A stretch of DNA of 64,000 nt. It comes from Budorcas taxicolor. Its lineage: Eukaryota > Chordata > Mammalia > Artiodactyla > Bovidae. The stretch spans positions 71,799,085 through 71,863,084 of the forward strand of contig NC_068925.1 in assembly GCF_023091745.1 (NCBI RefSeq). The letters are read 5' to 3'. The notes beneath the pieces were generated by a model. It had not been told where the DNA came from, did not search any database, and saw only the letters and a list, made by a program, of their open reading frames with translations. Positions 10,822-22,206 of the stretch are shown here, piece after piece (positions within the stretch are counted from its first letter, which is position 1; each line of letters starts with the position of its first letter). Position numbers and translations under genes: made by a program.

Positions 10822-11028
10822 TGCTTCCCTTGTGGCTCAGCTGGTAAAGAATCCGGCCGAAATGTGGGAGACCTCGGTTCGATCCCTGGGTTGGAAAGAT
10901 CTCCTGGAGAAGGGCGTGGCAACCCACTCCAGTATTCTGGCCTGGAAAATCCCATGGACAGAGGAGCCTGGAGGGCTACAATCCATGGGGTCACAAAGAG
11001 TCCAACACAACTGAATGACTTAACTTCA
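10822..11028 (+). mobile_element. Bov-tA SINE
   Basis: Complete layout: head gcttcccttgtggctcagc, ggttcgatccctggg, body cccactccagtattctggcc and tail cacaactgaatgacttaac. Confidence 0.9.
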
Positions 11029-11287
11029 CTTCATAGGGGGAAAAAACACAGGCATCCCCAGGAGCTTGTCTGGGTTCAGTTCCAGACCCCTGCCTTAGAA
11101 GGATTAAAGCAATGATACAAGTGACATGAATTATTTGGTTTCCCAGCACATATGAAAGTTATGTTTACTATAACTATACTGTAGTCTATTAATAAAGTAT
11201 GCACCAGGATTACATCTAAAACCCAATGTACATACCTTAATTTAAAAATACTTTCCTTCTAAAAAGTGCTATTATCTGAACCTTCAA

Positions 11288-11322
11288 TGAGTCATCATCT
11301 TTTTTTTTTTTGAGTCATCATC
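11288..11322 (-). repeat. bare poly(T) tract flanked by a 12-base direct repeat
   Basis: tgagtcatcatc occurs at 11288-11299 and again at 11311-11322, separated only by T residues. Tigger1 consensus has this word once, so one copy is an insertion product. Confidence 0.75.
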
Positions 11323-11559
11323 TTTTTGCCTGTGGAGTGTTTTGCTGCTGGTGGATGATGGTGGCTGATGACTGATCTGATCCGAGTGGCAGTTGCTGAA
11401 GTTGACTGTGGTGGTTTCTTAAAAAAAGAGCAAGGAAGTTTGCCTAATCAATTGACTCTTCCTTTCACAAGCAATTTCTTTGTGGCATAGAATGCTTTTC
11501 AATAGCATTTTTACCTCCAGTGGAACTTCTTTCAAAATTAATCCTTGCCACCGTTACTG

Positions 11560-12180
11560 AAGCAAACTTGGGGGTGCTCACTCTACATGCAGTTAAGTCG
11601 ATTTACTGACACTGGACTGTGGTGAAGGAAAGTTCAGAGCTTATTGCAGGGCCAGGCAAGAAGGATGGACAGATCAGGCTCAAAAGACCAAACACCTCGA
11701 TGGTTTTCAGGGAAGGGTTTTTAAAGGCAAAATGATGGAGACGGACAGGGTATATGACCATCTGTGTACACTCTTCTGATTGGTTTGGTGGTGAGGGAAC
11801 AGGGTGATGTTTCTGGAATCTCAATTATCAACCTTCTGGTTCTAAGTGTCCTGGGGTCTACATTCTGATGGTCAGCATACAGTTAACTTTTTCCACTTGG
11901 TGGAGGTTTTAGAATCTGCAAAACAACTCAAGGGTATGGCTCAGGACAGGATCTATAAACCTTAAGGAGGAAGTAGAGGTCCTCCCCTTTGTTTAATGGC
12001 TAAACTACTATTCTTTTGTCTTGCTTGACTGCTTTCCTTTGTTTTGGTATTTTCTCACTTTTCTGATTAAATTTGGTTTTTGGAACTCGGGGAAGGCTTA
12101 CCATAGGTAGGGGGCACAAGGAAGAAGTGGGGTCTGTCTCTGGGAAGACCCCACTGCAGGGTCCTGATCCGTTTCATCAC
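11560..12180 (-). mobile_element. LTR-like insertion inside Tigger1
   Basis: The Tigger1 text stops near 11560 and resumes with ctgctttagcaactaagttt near 12176. The intervening 600 bases do not belong to Tigger and look like a ruminant retroviral LTR read on the - strand (caataagctctgaactttcc near its end). Limits are approximate and no target duplication was confirmed. Confidence 0.5.
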
Positions 12181-12229
12181 TGCTTTAGCAACTAAGTTTA
12201 TATAATATAAATCCTATGTTGTCATTTTA

Positions 12230-13658
12230 GCAATCTTCACATCATCTTCACCACGAGTAGATTCTATCTTAAGAAACCATTTTTTTTTTTCCCCTCAAGA
12301 AGCAACTCCTCATCTGTTCAAGTTTTATCATAAGATTGCAGTGATTCAGTCACATCTTCAAGCTCCACTTTTAATTCCAGTTCTCCTGTTTCTACCACTT
12401 TGGCGATTACTTCCGCTGGTGAAGTCTTGAACTGCTCAAAGTCATCCATGAGGAATGGAATCAACCTCTTCCAAACTCCTGTTAACGTTTACATTTCTAC
12501 CTCTTTCTACAAATCATGAATATTAATGGCATCTAGAAAGGGGAACACTTTCCAGAAGGCTTTCAATTTACTTTGCCCAGATCCATCAGAGGAATCACTA
12601 CATATAGCAGCTATAGCCTCATGAAATGTGTTTCTTACATACTGATAAAACTTGAATGTAGAAGTTACTCCTTGGTCCATGGGCTACAGAGTGGACGTTG
12701 TGTTAGCAGGCATGAAACAATTTTAGTCTCATACATCTCCATCAGAGCTCTTGGGTGACCAGGTGCATTGTCAATGAGCAGTAATATTTTTAAAGTCTTT
12801 TTTTCTGAGCAGTAGGTCTCAACAGTAGGCTTAAAATATTCACTAAACCATGTTGTAAATAGATACACTGTCATCTAGGCTTTGTTGTTCCATTTATAGA
12901 GTACAGGCAGAGTAGTTTTAGCATAATTCTTAAAAGCTCTAGGACTTTCAGAATGGTAAATGAACATTGGTTTCAACATCAAGTCACCAGTTGCACCAGC
13001 CCCTAAAAGAGAGGCAGTTTGTGCTTTAAAGCTTTGAAGCGAGACATTGGCTTCTCTCCAGCTATGAAATTCCTTGATGACATCTTCTTACAATAGACGG
13101 CTGTTTCATCTACACTGAAAATCTGTTGTTTAGTGTGTAGCCACCTTCGTTAATTATCTAAGCTAAACTTCTGGATAACTTGCTGCAGCTTCTACGTCAG
13201 TAATTGCTGCTTCATCTTGCATTTTTATATCATGGAGACAACTTATTTTCTGAAACCTCATGAACCAGCCCCTGCTAGCTTCAAACCTTCTGCAGCCTCT
13301 TCACCTCTCTCCACCTTCACAGAATTGGAGAGAGTTAGGGCTTTGTTCTGGATTAGTCTTTGGCTAAAGGAAATGTTGTAGCTGATTTGATCCTCTATCC
13401 AGACCACTAAAGCTTTCTCCATATCCGCATAAAGCTGTTTTGCTTTCTTGTCAATAAGTGTATTCACTGAAGTAGCACTTTTAATTTCCTTTGAGAACTT
13501 TTTCCTTTGCATCCGCAAATTGGTTAACTGTTTATTGTCTAGCTTTGGCCCATCCTGGCTTTTGACATGCTGTCCTCACTCAGCTTAATCATTTCTAGCT
13601 TTTGATTTAAAGTGAGAGATGTGTAACTCTTCCTTTCACTTGAGCACTTAGAGGGCAT
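12230..13658 (-). pseudogene. Tigger1 transposase pseudogene
   Basis: Reading right to left, a start-like ATG at 13658-13656 begins MPSKCSSERK, the usual N-terminus of this transposase, followed by helix-turn-helix-like DNA-binding sequence. Frame fragments at 13258-13518 (RMQRKKFSKEIKSATS) and 12665-12874 follow; the latter holds LLIDNAPGHPRALMEMY, the catalytic DDE second-Asp block of the pogo/CENP-B family. Stops and frameshifts break the frame throughout, so no transposase can be made. A MASK-type start changed to MPSK is a simple substitution. Confidence 0.85.
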
Positions 13659-14092
13659 TGTAAGGTTACTAATTGGCCTAATTTCAATATTATTGTGTCT
13701 TAGGGAATAGGGGAGGCATGAGGAAAGGGGCAGAGACGGGGGAACAGCTTGTCAGTGGAGAAGCAGGACACTTAACATTTACTGATGAAGTTTGCCGTTT
13801 TATATGGGCACAGTTCATGGAGACCCAAAACAATTGCAGTAGTAACACCAAAGATTGCTAAGCACAGATCACCATAACAAATATAATAACAATGAAAATT
13901 TGAAATATTGCAAGAATTACTACCCAAATGTGACACAGAGATATGGAGTGAACAGATTTGTTTGGAAAAATGGCACCTATAGACTTGCCCGATGCAAGGT
14001 TGCCACAACCCTTCAATTTGTGAAACAACAAAACAAAACACAGTATCTGCAAAGCCTAGCGAAGCAAAGAGCAATAAAATGAGGTGTCCCTT

Positions 14093-15049
14093 CAGGTGGT
14101 CCAGAAAACACCCTTCAGCTTACCTAATTACAGTCTTTCAGTGTCTTTGAGCTAGTTTACAAGTCTATAAATTGTAGCTAACTGAGCAATGCAAAGTAAT
14201 TTTTACCTATAGACATGCAAACTATACCAAAAGATGATCATTTTCCTCCCGTCCTCTCCCTCCAAAAACCAGTTTGCCTGAATTTGCACAATCATTCCAA
14301 TATTCCAAATCCATAAGTATGACCAGTCTTTGCATTCTCTTCTGAACTGGTTATAACTGCTCAGCTCCCCTGTTGATTAATCATCATTACTCTTTATGAT
14401 CTAATTTAATCTTTATCTTAAATGTGCCTCAAAATTTTAATACATGTTCATTTTATATTCGGATAAGAGCTATTTTTTTTTAAATTATTTTTAAACAGGT
14501 TCAAATGATCCTAGTATTGTTGGTTTGGAGGTGTTCACCCCATGCGGATAGAGGCAGTATATTGACACTAATGTCACCTCCGAGGAGCAAAGTCTCCGGG
14601 GCTCCTTCTCCGGTTCTGCTGTCTTGGGCTGCATTATCCTGAATCAGGTCCTCATATTTTGCTGTTCCTCCTCCTCATTTTTTTCTTCCAGTTCCAAGGC
14701 ATGCTTTCCATGACAGGCTAAAGGCCATTTTTCCTGGAAGCCTTCTGGATCCCCAACACATTGGGTTGAATGTTCTTATTCTGTGCTTCCCTTGACGGTA
14801 CACTGAGTCACAGCATACACCCCATGCTTTGTTATAGCTCATTTAAATAGTTGAACATGCCAATGAACGGATCTTGTGTGAGAGGTTTCCCAGCACCTTC
14901 TAACCACCCATTCTGGTGCCCGACTTCCATGAGAAAACTTTTCAGGTATGAACGGAATCTCTGTGGAAATATTTCTCTTTCTTCATTTTCAGCAGACACA
15001 TTGCCTTTTAAAATTTATTTTGTATTGAAATACCTTTGTGCTTAAAACT
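14093..15049. other. unassigned intergenic DNA
   Basis: No gene or clear transposon recognised; A/T-rich in 14390-14510. Confidence 0.5.
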
Positions 15050-15060
15050 CTTACACCTGT

Positions 15061-15149
15061 ATATGTATGGCTGAGTCCCTTCGCCGCTCACCTGAAACTA
15101 CCACAGCATTGTTTATCGCTATACCCCAATTAAAAAAAACAACAACAAA
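15061..15149 (+). mobile_element. 5'-truncated ruminant L1 3' end
   Basis: Contains tatatgtatggctgagtcc and taccccaattaaaaaaaac, the usual end of ruminant L1 3' UTRs, with an A-rich tail. Target duplication cttacacctgt at 15050-15060 and 15153-15163. Confidence 0.8.
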
Positions 15150-15163
15150 ACCCTTACACCTGT

Positions 15164-16878
15164 TTCAGTTTTCCCTATTGATATTTTCCTCTTGTGTTCT
15201 TTTTTCCTCCTCTATCCTCTTTAGTGAGCTACAGAGTCCAGGAAGCTAAAAACACAGGGTTGAACCTGTCATTGCAAACAAATGCTTTGAAGGTGAGTAC
15301 AAGCCAACACATTTCACTGCAAGCTGTTCTCCAGCTGTCCAGACCTTCAAGGGCGCAACAAAGGAGCGGACTTCTCCCTGTAGCCACTCTTGGGGTGTCC
15401 CTGAAGCCAGAGTGCACCATCTTCACACCTCCACAAGGACACGATGGCCTGCCCTGGGCTGAGTCATCTCAGCCTGCAGAAAGCTAGGAGAGAGAAAGCC
15501 ACCCAAGAGGCGCTCCGGGGCCCCAGAGCAGACTGAACAAATCTGTGCCCTTATCCAGTCTAATTCTTTGTATTAATAAGGAGAAAGATGATGATGCATT
15601 TCAGAAATCTCTGGACCACGCTTTCAAACCAGGATTTCAGAAAGGCTTTGCGGTGTACTTGCATCTCACCCCAGGGCCAGGCAGTGCGGTTGGTGGTCAC
15701 CGAAGGTTCTTTGCCTTCCAGCTTATTGGTGAGAAAATATGGAATCTTGTGTCTTTAAGAACTGAAACTGTCTAGAAACAGGATTTGATACCCAGTAGGA
15801 GCTGGGAGACTTCCCTTTTGCTGTTCAAGTTTCACCTTCAGTTATCAGGAACTGAGCAGGGGGCACCACTCCTGGAGCTGCTGCAGCACAGGCCTGGGGA
15901 GCTGCTGCTCTCTGGGGATGAATACACTCTGCTTTCTTTTTGAATGTGCCTCGTCACAGTGAAAAAAAGTCCCTGGTCGACTCTGCACGTCCCAGGGTTT
16001 CACTGGAAGAGAGGAGCACCAAGTGCAGTCCCAGAGGCCGCTGGCCCCAGGATCCCCTGGGCTGCCCCTTGCGGGAGGCCTGGCATCATATCTGCAGCGG
16101 GTGGAGCCCAGGGAGGCAGGGACTGTGGGGCAGAGTCCAGTCTGTGCTGGTGACGGAGCCAGCCGACTCACAGCCTCATCAAGGGACCCTGTGTTGGAGG
16201 GCTTTGAGGGTCACATGGTCCAGCTTACACATTTGACAGCTGAAGCAGTTGAAGCCCCAGAGGCCAGCCACGTGCCGCTAGGGATGCATAGTGGGCGTCA
16301 GGGCCAGGACTGTTGGGAATCCTCCTATCTCCATATCTCGGGTGTCATTTTTCTGCCATTCCACAGAATTCCACGCACTGCAGAATTGACTCACGCCTTG
16401 CACAGGCCGTGTCGGAGGATGTGGTTGTGCTGGTGTTATCTCACTTGCGGCCCTGAGCCATTTTCACCCTTCTCTGCCTCACTCTGTGTGCAGGAAGCTG
16501 ACTCCTGCGTCCTCCAGGCCCTTCTGCCCCATTAGGGGGAAAGGCGGACGGGGCAGGCTGGGGTGTTCCTTGCAGGTCCCTCCCGGATCTGGGTCCTCAG
16601 ATCTGACAGTGTCACGTTCTTCTGTGACAATAGCTACCCCTGGAGCAACAGCCCCCTCCTCCACTGGGTGCCACCGTTTCCTTCTGACTGTTCAGGCCTA
16701 GATGTGTCTGTATCCATTGTTTGTACCCCTTCGGTGCCTCAACATCTTAAGGTCCCCTTAATCCTGCCCACCTCCCTCTAAATTGTCTCTTCACTAAAAG
16801 CTCTTCCGTAGAGTAGAATCTTGGTACCTGATTGATATGTTGGTCAAACTTGGTCCAGCATTCTAAACCAAGGACCAG
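15164..16878. other. unassigned intergenic DNA
   Basis: I recognise no gene or repeat over these 1.7 kb. The open frames near 15845-16535 overlap each other on both strands and show no domain. It may be single-copy sequence. Confidence 0.5.
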
Positions 16879-17263
16879 GACTTCCCTGATGGCACACTGG
16901 ATAAGAATCTGTGGGCCAATGCAGGGGACACAGGTTCGATCCCTGGTCGCGGAAGATCCCACATACCGCAGAGCAACTAAGCTCAAGTGCCACAATTACA
17001 GAGCCCGAGCTCTAGAGCCCTTGAGCCGCAACTACTGAGCCCCGCGTGCTGCAACTACTGAAACCCATGCACCTGGAGCCTGTGCTTTGCAACAGGAGAT
17101 GTCGCCACAACGGGAAGCCCACGCACTGCAGTGAAGAGTGGCCCCCACTTACGGCACCTAGAGGAAGTCCTGGCAAAGCAGTGAGGATGCAGCACAGTCA
17201 AAAAATAAATATTTTTTTTAAAAAATCACCAATGGCCAATGATTTTTAAAAACAAAAATAAAT
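16879..17263 (+). mobile_element. CHR-type tRNA-Glu SINE, long form
   Basis: Head ggacttccctgatggcaca, box-B-like ggttcgatccctgg, then the CHR body (gagcaactaagctcaag, gcaactactgagcccc) and an A-rich tail. Target duplication caaggaccag at 16869-16878 and 17264-17273. Confidence 0.9.
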
Positions 17264-17273
17264 CAAGGACCAG

Positions 17274-17949
17274 TTGGTTAGCAACAAATAAATCCGCGCT
17301 AAGGAACATCACCATCACCAAAAGCTTGGAGAAAATTGCTTTGTACTTACTCGCTCAGAGCCTTAAGACTCAGCATCTGTCTAACTAACTAATGGCCAAA
17401 GAACATGTTTCTGGCCAACAGGGTCTGCCCCATGAAGGCAAAATTAAAAGGCTGCCTGGAGTCAGTCCATCTCCAGCTCTCTGCCTGGACACAGTGGGAC
17501 TGAATTCCTGAGCTCCCTGTGGGTGTAATTCTTCTATCAGCTTCTCTTACTCTCCACTCTCATATGTAAACATACTCTGCTGTTCGTTTCCCAAGTCCTG
17601 GAAAATGAAACCGTCATCCACTTAGCTTCCTGAGCTGGAGACTGCACTGTTAAGTGGACTCCTTCCACCAAGTCCAGCTGGTCTCCAAATCTATCCCTGC
17701 CTTCCATCCATCCTATCACCATGGATGTTTCTCTGTCACCAAGGGCATCACTTTGGACCAGGAGTTCTCAGTCAAGATCAACTGGAGAGTTTTTTCAAAA
17801 TGTAGATGATTTAACTCTCTTTGTCCCTGTCCCCTAAAGGGATATAAAATTGTTGGCCATGGTAGAATATATTTTGCTACTACCCAATCCCCACGTTCAC
17901 TGAGTTCCATTGGTTTTGACCTTCATATACTTCCCTCTGGTTTGCCTGT
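17274..17949. other. unassigned intergenic DNA
   Basis: No gene is recognised. Parts may be diverged L2, but I cannot support that. Confidence 0.4.
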
Positions 17950-18590
17950 CTCTAGCCTCTCTACTTCTCTCCGATCATTTCTTTCTCCTGCTTAAAAATC
18001 TTCAGAGGCTACAAAGATAAAAATGAACCTGTGGGTCCAAACAAGGTCTTTCATCACCTGCTTCTAACCTATCCTTCTAGTTTCATATCTGAAAGTACAG
18101 AGTATAAAGTAGATGGTAGGAGAAGGCAAGAAAAGAAGACTACAAGACAAGAAGGCAAGACAGAATACTACACTCAATATTTAGGGGTTCTGGCTGCTAA
18201 GGTCAGGAAAAGAACCTCAGCTGCAGAACTGCCCTGTAAGTCCAGAATCTGAGGGCTCACCAAAAATTTTCATGAGACTTTTTCTGGACGGTTCCACATG
18301 GACAGTTTTCATTCTTTATGATCAACAAAGCCTAAGTAAGTCAACAGCCTTCATGAAAGTCTCCACCTGGTAAGCCCTCAGCCATCTTTCAACTCACAGT
18401 TCTAGTGGTACCTCCTTTGAGAGGCAGCCCCTGAGTTACCTAGTCAGAGCTGGAATAATCAACTATTATTGGAATAACTATTATTGGAATAATAAAACTA
18501 TTCTTCCTTCCTCTGTGCTGTTGTAGAACCTCGTATGTGTCTCTGTTATAGCACTGATCTTCTTTTATTCAATTTTAGTTTCACTGTATT
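17950..18590 (+). mobile_element. probable L2 LINE 3' fragment
   Basis: Words in L2 order: ctcctgcttaaaaatcttcag, ggtctttcatcacctg, then a diverged block and tctgttatagcactgatctt. Weak similarity, judged by eye. Confidence 0.4.
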
Positions 18591-19640
18591 ATTTTTAAAT
18601 TTTCATATAAATTTAGAATTACCTTGTCAGTGTATAGAAACCACAGTTGTTTTCAAATAGGGTTGCATTAAATTTATAGATCAATTTGGGAAGAAGAAAA
18701 ATTGACATCTTGATAATCTTGAATCTTCTAATCCATGCAGGTGATGTATCTGTCTAGCCTTTTATTTATTAATAAGTATTTTAAATATCTCTCAGCTTAT
18801 ATAACCTATTACAAAAATTCACTGTAGACATCTTACACATCTTTCTTTAAATTTATCCCTAAATATTTGATGCTTGCTGATGTCAGCATCAGTGGGATTT
18901 GTAAGATTACAATTTTCCAGGTGTTTGTTCTGGTTTATTGATTTTTGTATATTGATCTTGTATATTTTCACCTTGCTAACTTCATTTACTAGTTCTAATG
19001 ATAGTGTAAGTATTCTTATTTTTAAGATTTCTTGGAATTTTCTATGTAAGTAGTTATGTTGCCTGTAAATAAAATTTTACTTTTTCTTTCCAAACTGTGG
19101 AAAGGAAAATTTCACTTTCCTGCCTAGTGCTTCAGCATAGTATTTAACACAGGTGTTAAGAACAGTTATCTTCTCATTTTTCTCTCTCTTAGGGGAAATC
19201 ATTCAGTCTTTGACCATTAAGTATGTTGTTAGCTATAGTTTTATTTTAGAATTGCTGTTTGTCAAGTTTAAGAAATTCACTTCTATTCTTAGATTGCTGG
19301 GCACTTTATTATGAAGGATTACTGGATTTTTTCAAATGCTTCTTCTATTGAGCTGATTAAATGGTTTTTAATCCTTTATTCTATTATTGTGGTCAGTTAC
19401 ATTGATTGATTTTGATTTTTGAATGCTGTGTTGACCTTTCATTCCTGGGATAAACCCCAGCTGGTCATAGTACATTATTCTTTTTACAAATTGCTGAATT
19501 CAATTTGCCAAAGTTTTGTCAAGAATTTTTATTCCTATGTTCATGAGAGATATTGGTCTGTGAAGTTTTTCTTGACCGGTTTTTGCCAGATTTTGGTATA
19601 AAAGTTTATTTTTAAATCAAACTGTATTTTTTAGTCAAAC
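18590..19640 (-). mobile_element. old L1 ORF2 fragment, inactive
   Basis: The + strand reads as the antisense of the L1 reverse transcriptase C-terminal region: gatcaatttgggaagaag, attgacatcttgataatc, tttctttaaatttatcccta, ggataaaccccagctggtc. No open frame is left. Confidence 0.75.
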
Positions 19641-19747
19641 ATACACAGTTTTAAAACATCAGATAGTGCTAGAAGGCTTATGGAGTAAGTGGCATTAGTT
19701 TCAACTACAAAAACAGAAAACCCCCAAATATTTGTGCTTAAACAAGA

Positions 19748-19850
19748 TTGTATGCTAAGTTGCTTCAGTCATGTCTGACTCTTTGTGACCCTATGGACTG
19801 TAGCCCTCCAAGCTCCTCTGTCCATGGGATTTTCCAGGCAAGAAATATAT
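19748..19850 (-). mobile_element. BovA/Bov-tA SINE fragment
   Basis: Only the 3' half is present (ctaagttgcttcagtcatg to ttttccaggcaagaaat on the + strand), followed by a short TG repeat at about 19847-19870. Confidence 0.8.
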
Positions 19851-20465
19851 GTGTGTGTATGTGTGTACGTGCCTGTGTTTCATTTACAAGCAATAGGAGA
19901 GGAAGGGAGTTGAGCTGGCATGGTATGACATTTCCACTGTGTCATCAGAGACCTAGGCTCATTTTCTTTTCTTGATTATTCTTAACATCACCTCATATTC
20001 CAAGGTGGTTGCTGGGGCACCATTCATCATATCCATATTTCAGGCCATCAGCAAGAGACAGGGGAAGAAAAGAAAAAGGTTGTCTGTCTCTTACTTTTAC
20101 AAAGCCTTCCAGAAGTCCCACATGACCCTTCTACTTACGATTCTTTGGCCATCATTTTTCATATGACCACAGCTAGTTGCTGACTTATAGAGCTTCTCCA
20201 TCTCTGGCTGCAAAGAACATAATCTGATTTCGGTACTGACCATCTGCTGATGTCCATGTGTAGAGTCGTCTCTTGTGTTCTTTGCAGAAGATGGAGAAGA
20301 TGGAGAAGCTCTATAAGGTCAGCAAAAACAAGACTGGGAGCTGACTGTGGCTCAGATCATGAACTCCTTATTGCCAAATTCAGACTTAAGTTGAAGAAAG
20401 TAGGGAAAACCACTAGACCACTCAGGTATGACCTAAATCAAACCCCTTATGATTATACAGTGAAA

Positions 20466-20677
20466 TGAATGAAGTGAAGTCGCTCAGTCGTGTCCGACTC
20501 TTTGTGATCGTATGGGCTGTAGCCTACCAGGCTCCTCTGTCCATGGGATTTTCCAGGCAAGAGTACTGGAATGGGTTGCCATTTCCTTCTCCAGGGGATC
20601 TTCCCAACCCAGGGATCGATCCCGGGTCTCCCATGTTGTAGCAGATGCTTCACCATCTGTGCCATGAGGGAAGTCCT
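20466..20677 (-). mobile_element. Bov-tA SINE inside BovB
   Basis: Complete - strand copy, with tRNA-like head at the right (gacttccctcatggcacag in reverse). Target duplication attatacagtg just before 20464 and again at about 20679-20689, both BovB sequence. Confidence 0.9.
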
Positions 20678-21954
20678 CAATTATACAGTGGAAGTGACAA
20701 ATAGATTCAAGGGATTAGGTCTGAGAGGCAGAGTGCCTGAAGAACTATGGATGGAGGTTTGTGACATTGTATGGGAGACTGTGATCAAAACCATCCCCAA
20801 GAAAAAGAAATGCAGAAAGGTAAAATGGTTGTCTGAGAAGGCCTTACAAATAGCTGAGAAAAGAAGAGAAGTGAAAGGAAAAGGAGAAAAGGGAAAGATA
20901 TACCCATCTGAATGCAGAATTCCAAAGAATAGCAAGGAGAGATAAGAAAGCCTTCCTCAGTGATCAATGCAAAGAAATAGAGGAAAAAAACAATAGAATG
21001 GGAAAGACTAGGGACTTCTTCAAGAAAATTAGAGATACCAAGGGAACATTTCATGCAAAGATGGGCACAATAAAGGACAGAAACGGTATGGACCTAACAG
21101 AAGCAGAAGATATTAAGAAGAGGTGGCAAGAATACACAGAAGAACTGTACAAAAAGGTCTTCATGACCCAGATAACTGTGATGGTGTGATAACTCACCTA
21201 GAGCAAGACATCCTGGAATGTAAAGTCAAGTGGGCCTTAGGAAGCATAACTATGAACAAAGCTAGTGGAGGTGATGGAATTCCAGCTAAGCTATTTCAAA
21301 TCCTAAAAGATGATGCTGTGAAAGTGCTGCACTCAGTATGCCAGCAAATTAGACAACTCACCAGTGGCCACAGGACTGGAAACGGTCAGTTTTCATTCCA
21401 ATCCCAAAGAAAGGCAATGCCAAAAAATGTTCAAACTACCGAGCAATTGCACTCATCTCACATGCTAGCAAAGAAATGCTCAAAATTCTCCAAGCTAATC
21501 TTCAACAGTATGTGAACCAAGAACTTCCACATGTTCAAGCTGGTTTTAGAAAAGGCAGAGGAACCAGAGGTCGAATTGCCAACATCCATGGGATCATAGA
21601 AAAAGCAAGAGAATTCCAGAAAAATATCTACTTGTGCTTTATTCACTATGACAAAGCCTTTGACTGTGTAGATCACAACAAACTGGAAAATTCTTCAAGA
21701 GATGGGAATACCAGACCACCTTACCTGCCTCCTGAGAAATCTGTATGCAGGTCAAGAAGTAAGAGTTAGAACCAGACATGGAACAATGGACTGGTTCAAA
21801 ATTGGGAAAGGAGTCCATCAAGGCTGTATATTGTCACCCTGCTTATTTAACTTATATGCAGAGTACATCATGAGAAACGCTGGGCTGGAAGAAGAATAAG
21901 CTGGAATCAAGATTGCCGGGAGAAATATCAGTAACCTCAGACATGCAGATACTG

Positions 21955-22206
21955 CTGCTGCTAAGTCGCTTCAGTCATGTCCGACTGTGTGCGACCCCAT
22001 AGATGGCAGCCCACTAGGCTCCCCTGTCCCTGGGATTCTCCAGGCAAGAACACTGGAGTGGGTTGCCATTTCCTTCTCCAATGCGTGAAAGTGAAAAGTG
22101 AAAGCGAAGTCTCAGTCGTGTCGACTCTTAGCACCCCATGGACTGCAGCCTACCAGGCTCCTCCCCCATGGGATTTTCCAGGCAAGAGTGCTGGAATGGG
22201 TTGCCA
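21955..22206 (-). mobile_element. BOV-A2 SINE inside BovB
   Basis: Two BovA units in tandem joined by a gaaagtgaaaagtgaaag linker, ending in a GCT repeat at the left. It splits the catalytic YADD block of the BovB reverse transcriptase: text resumes after it with gatatgcagatgacacc. Confidence 0.9.

Larger units (their letters stand above)
11049..14092 (-). mobile_element. Tigger1 DNA transposon (pogo/TcMar-Tigger), nearly full length, interrupted
   Basis: The left end (caggcatccccagg, then tcagttccagacccc) and right end (gcaataaaatgaggtgtccc) match the Tigger1 terminal repeats, and the internal text follows the Tigger1 consensus as I remember it in order. The transposase is encoded on the - strand. 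An LTR-like block interrupts it at about 11560-12180. Tigger1 moved by cut-and-paste in early mammals and is long dead. Confidence 0.9.

Noticed and set aside
12665..13658. A domesticated transposase gene
   Set aside because: The Tigger1 transposase has stops and frameshifts across its length, so it is a pseudogene.
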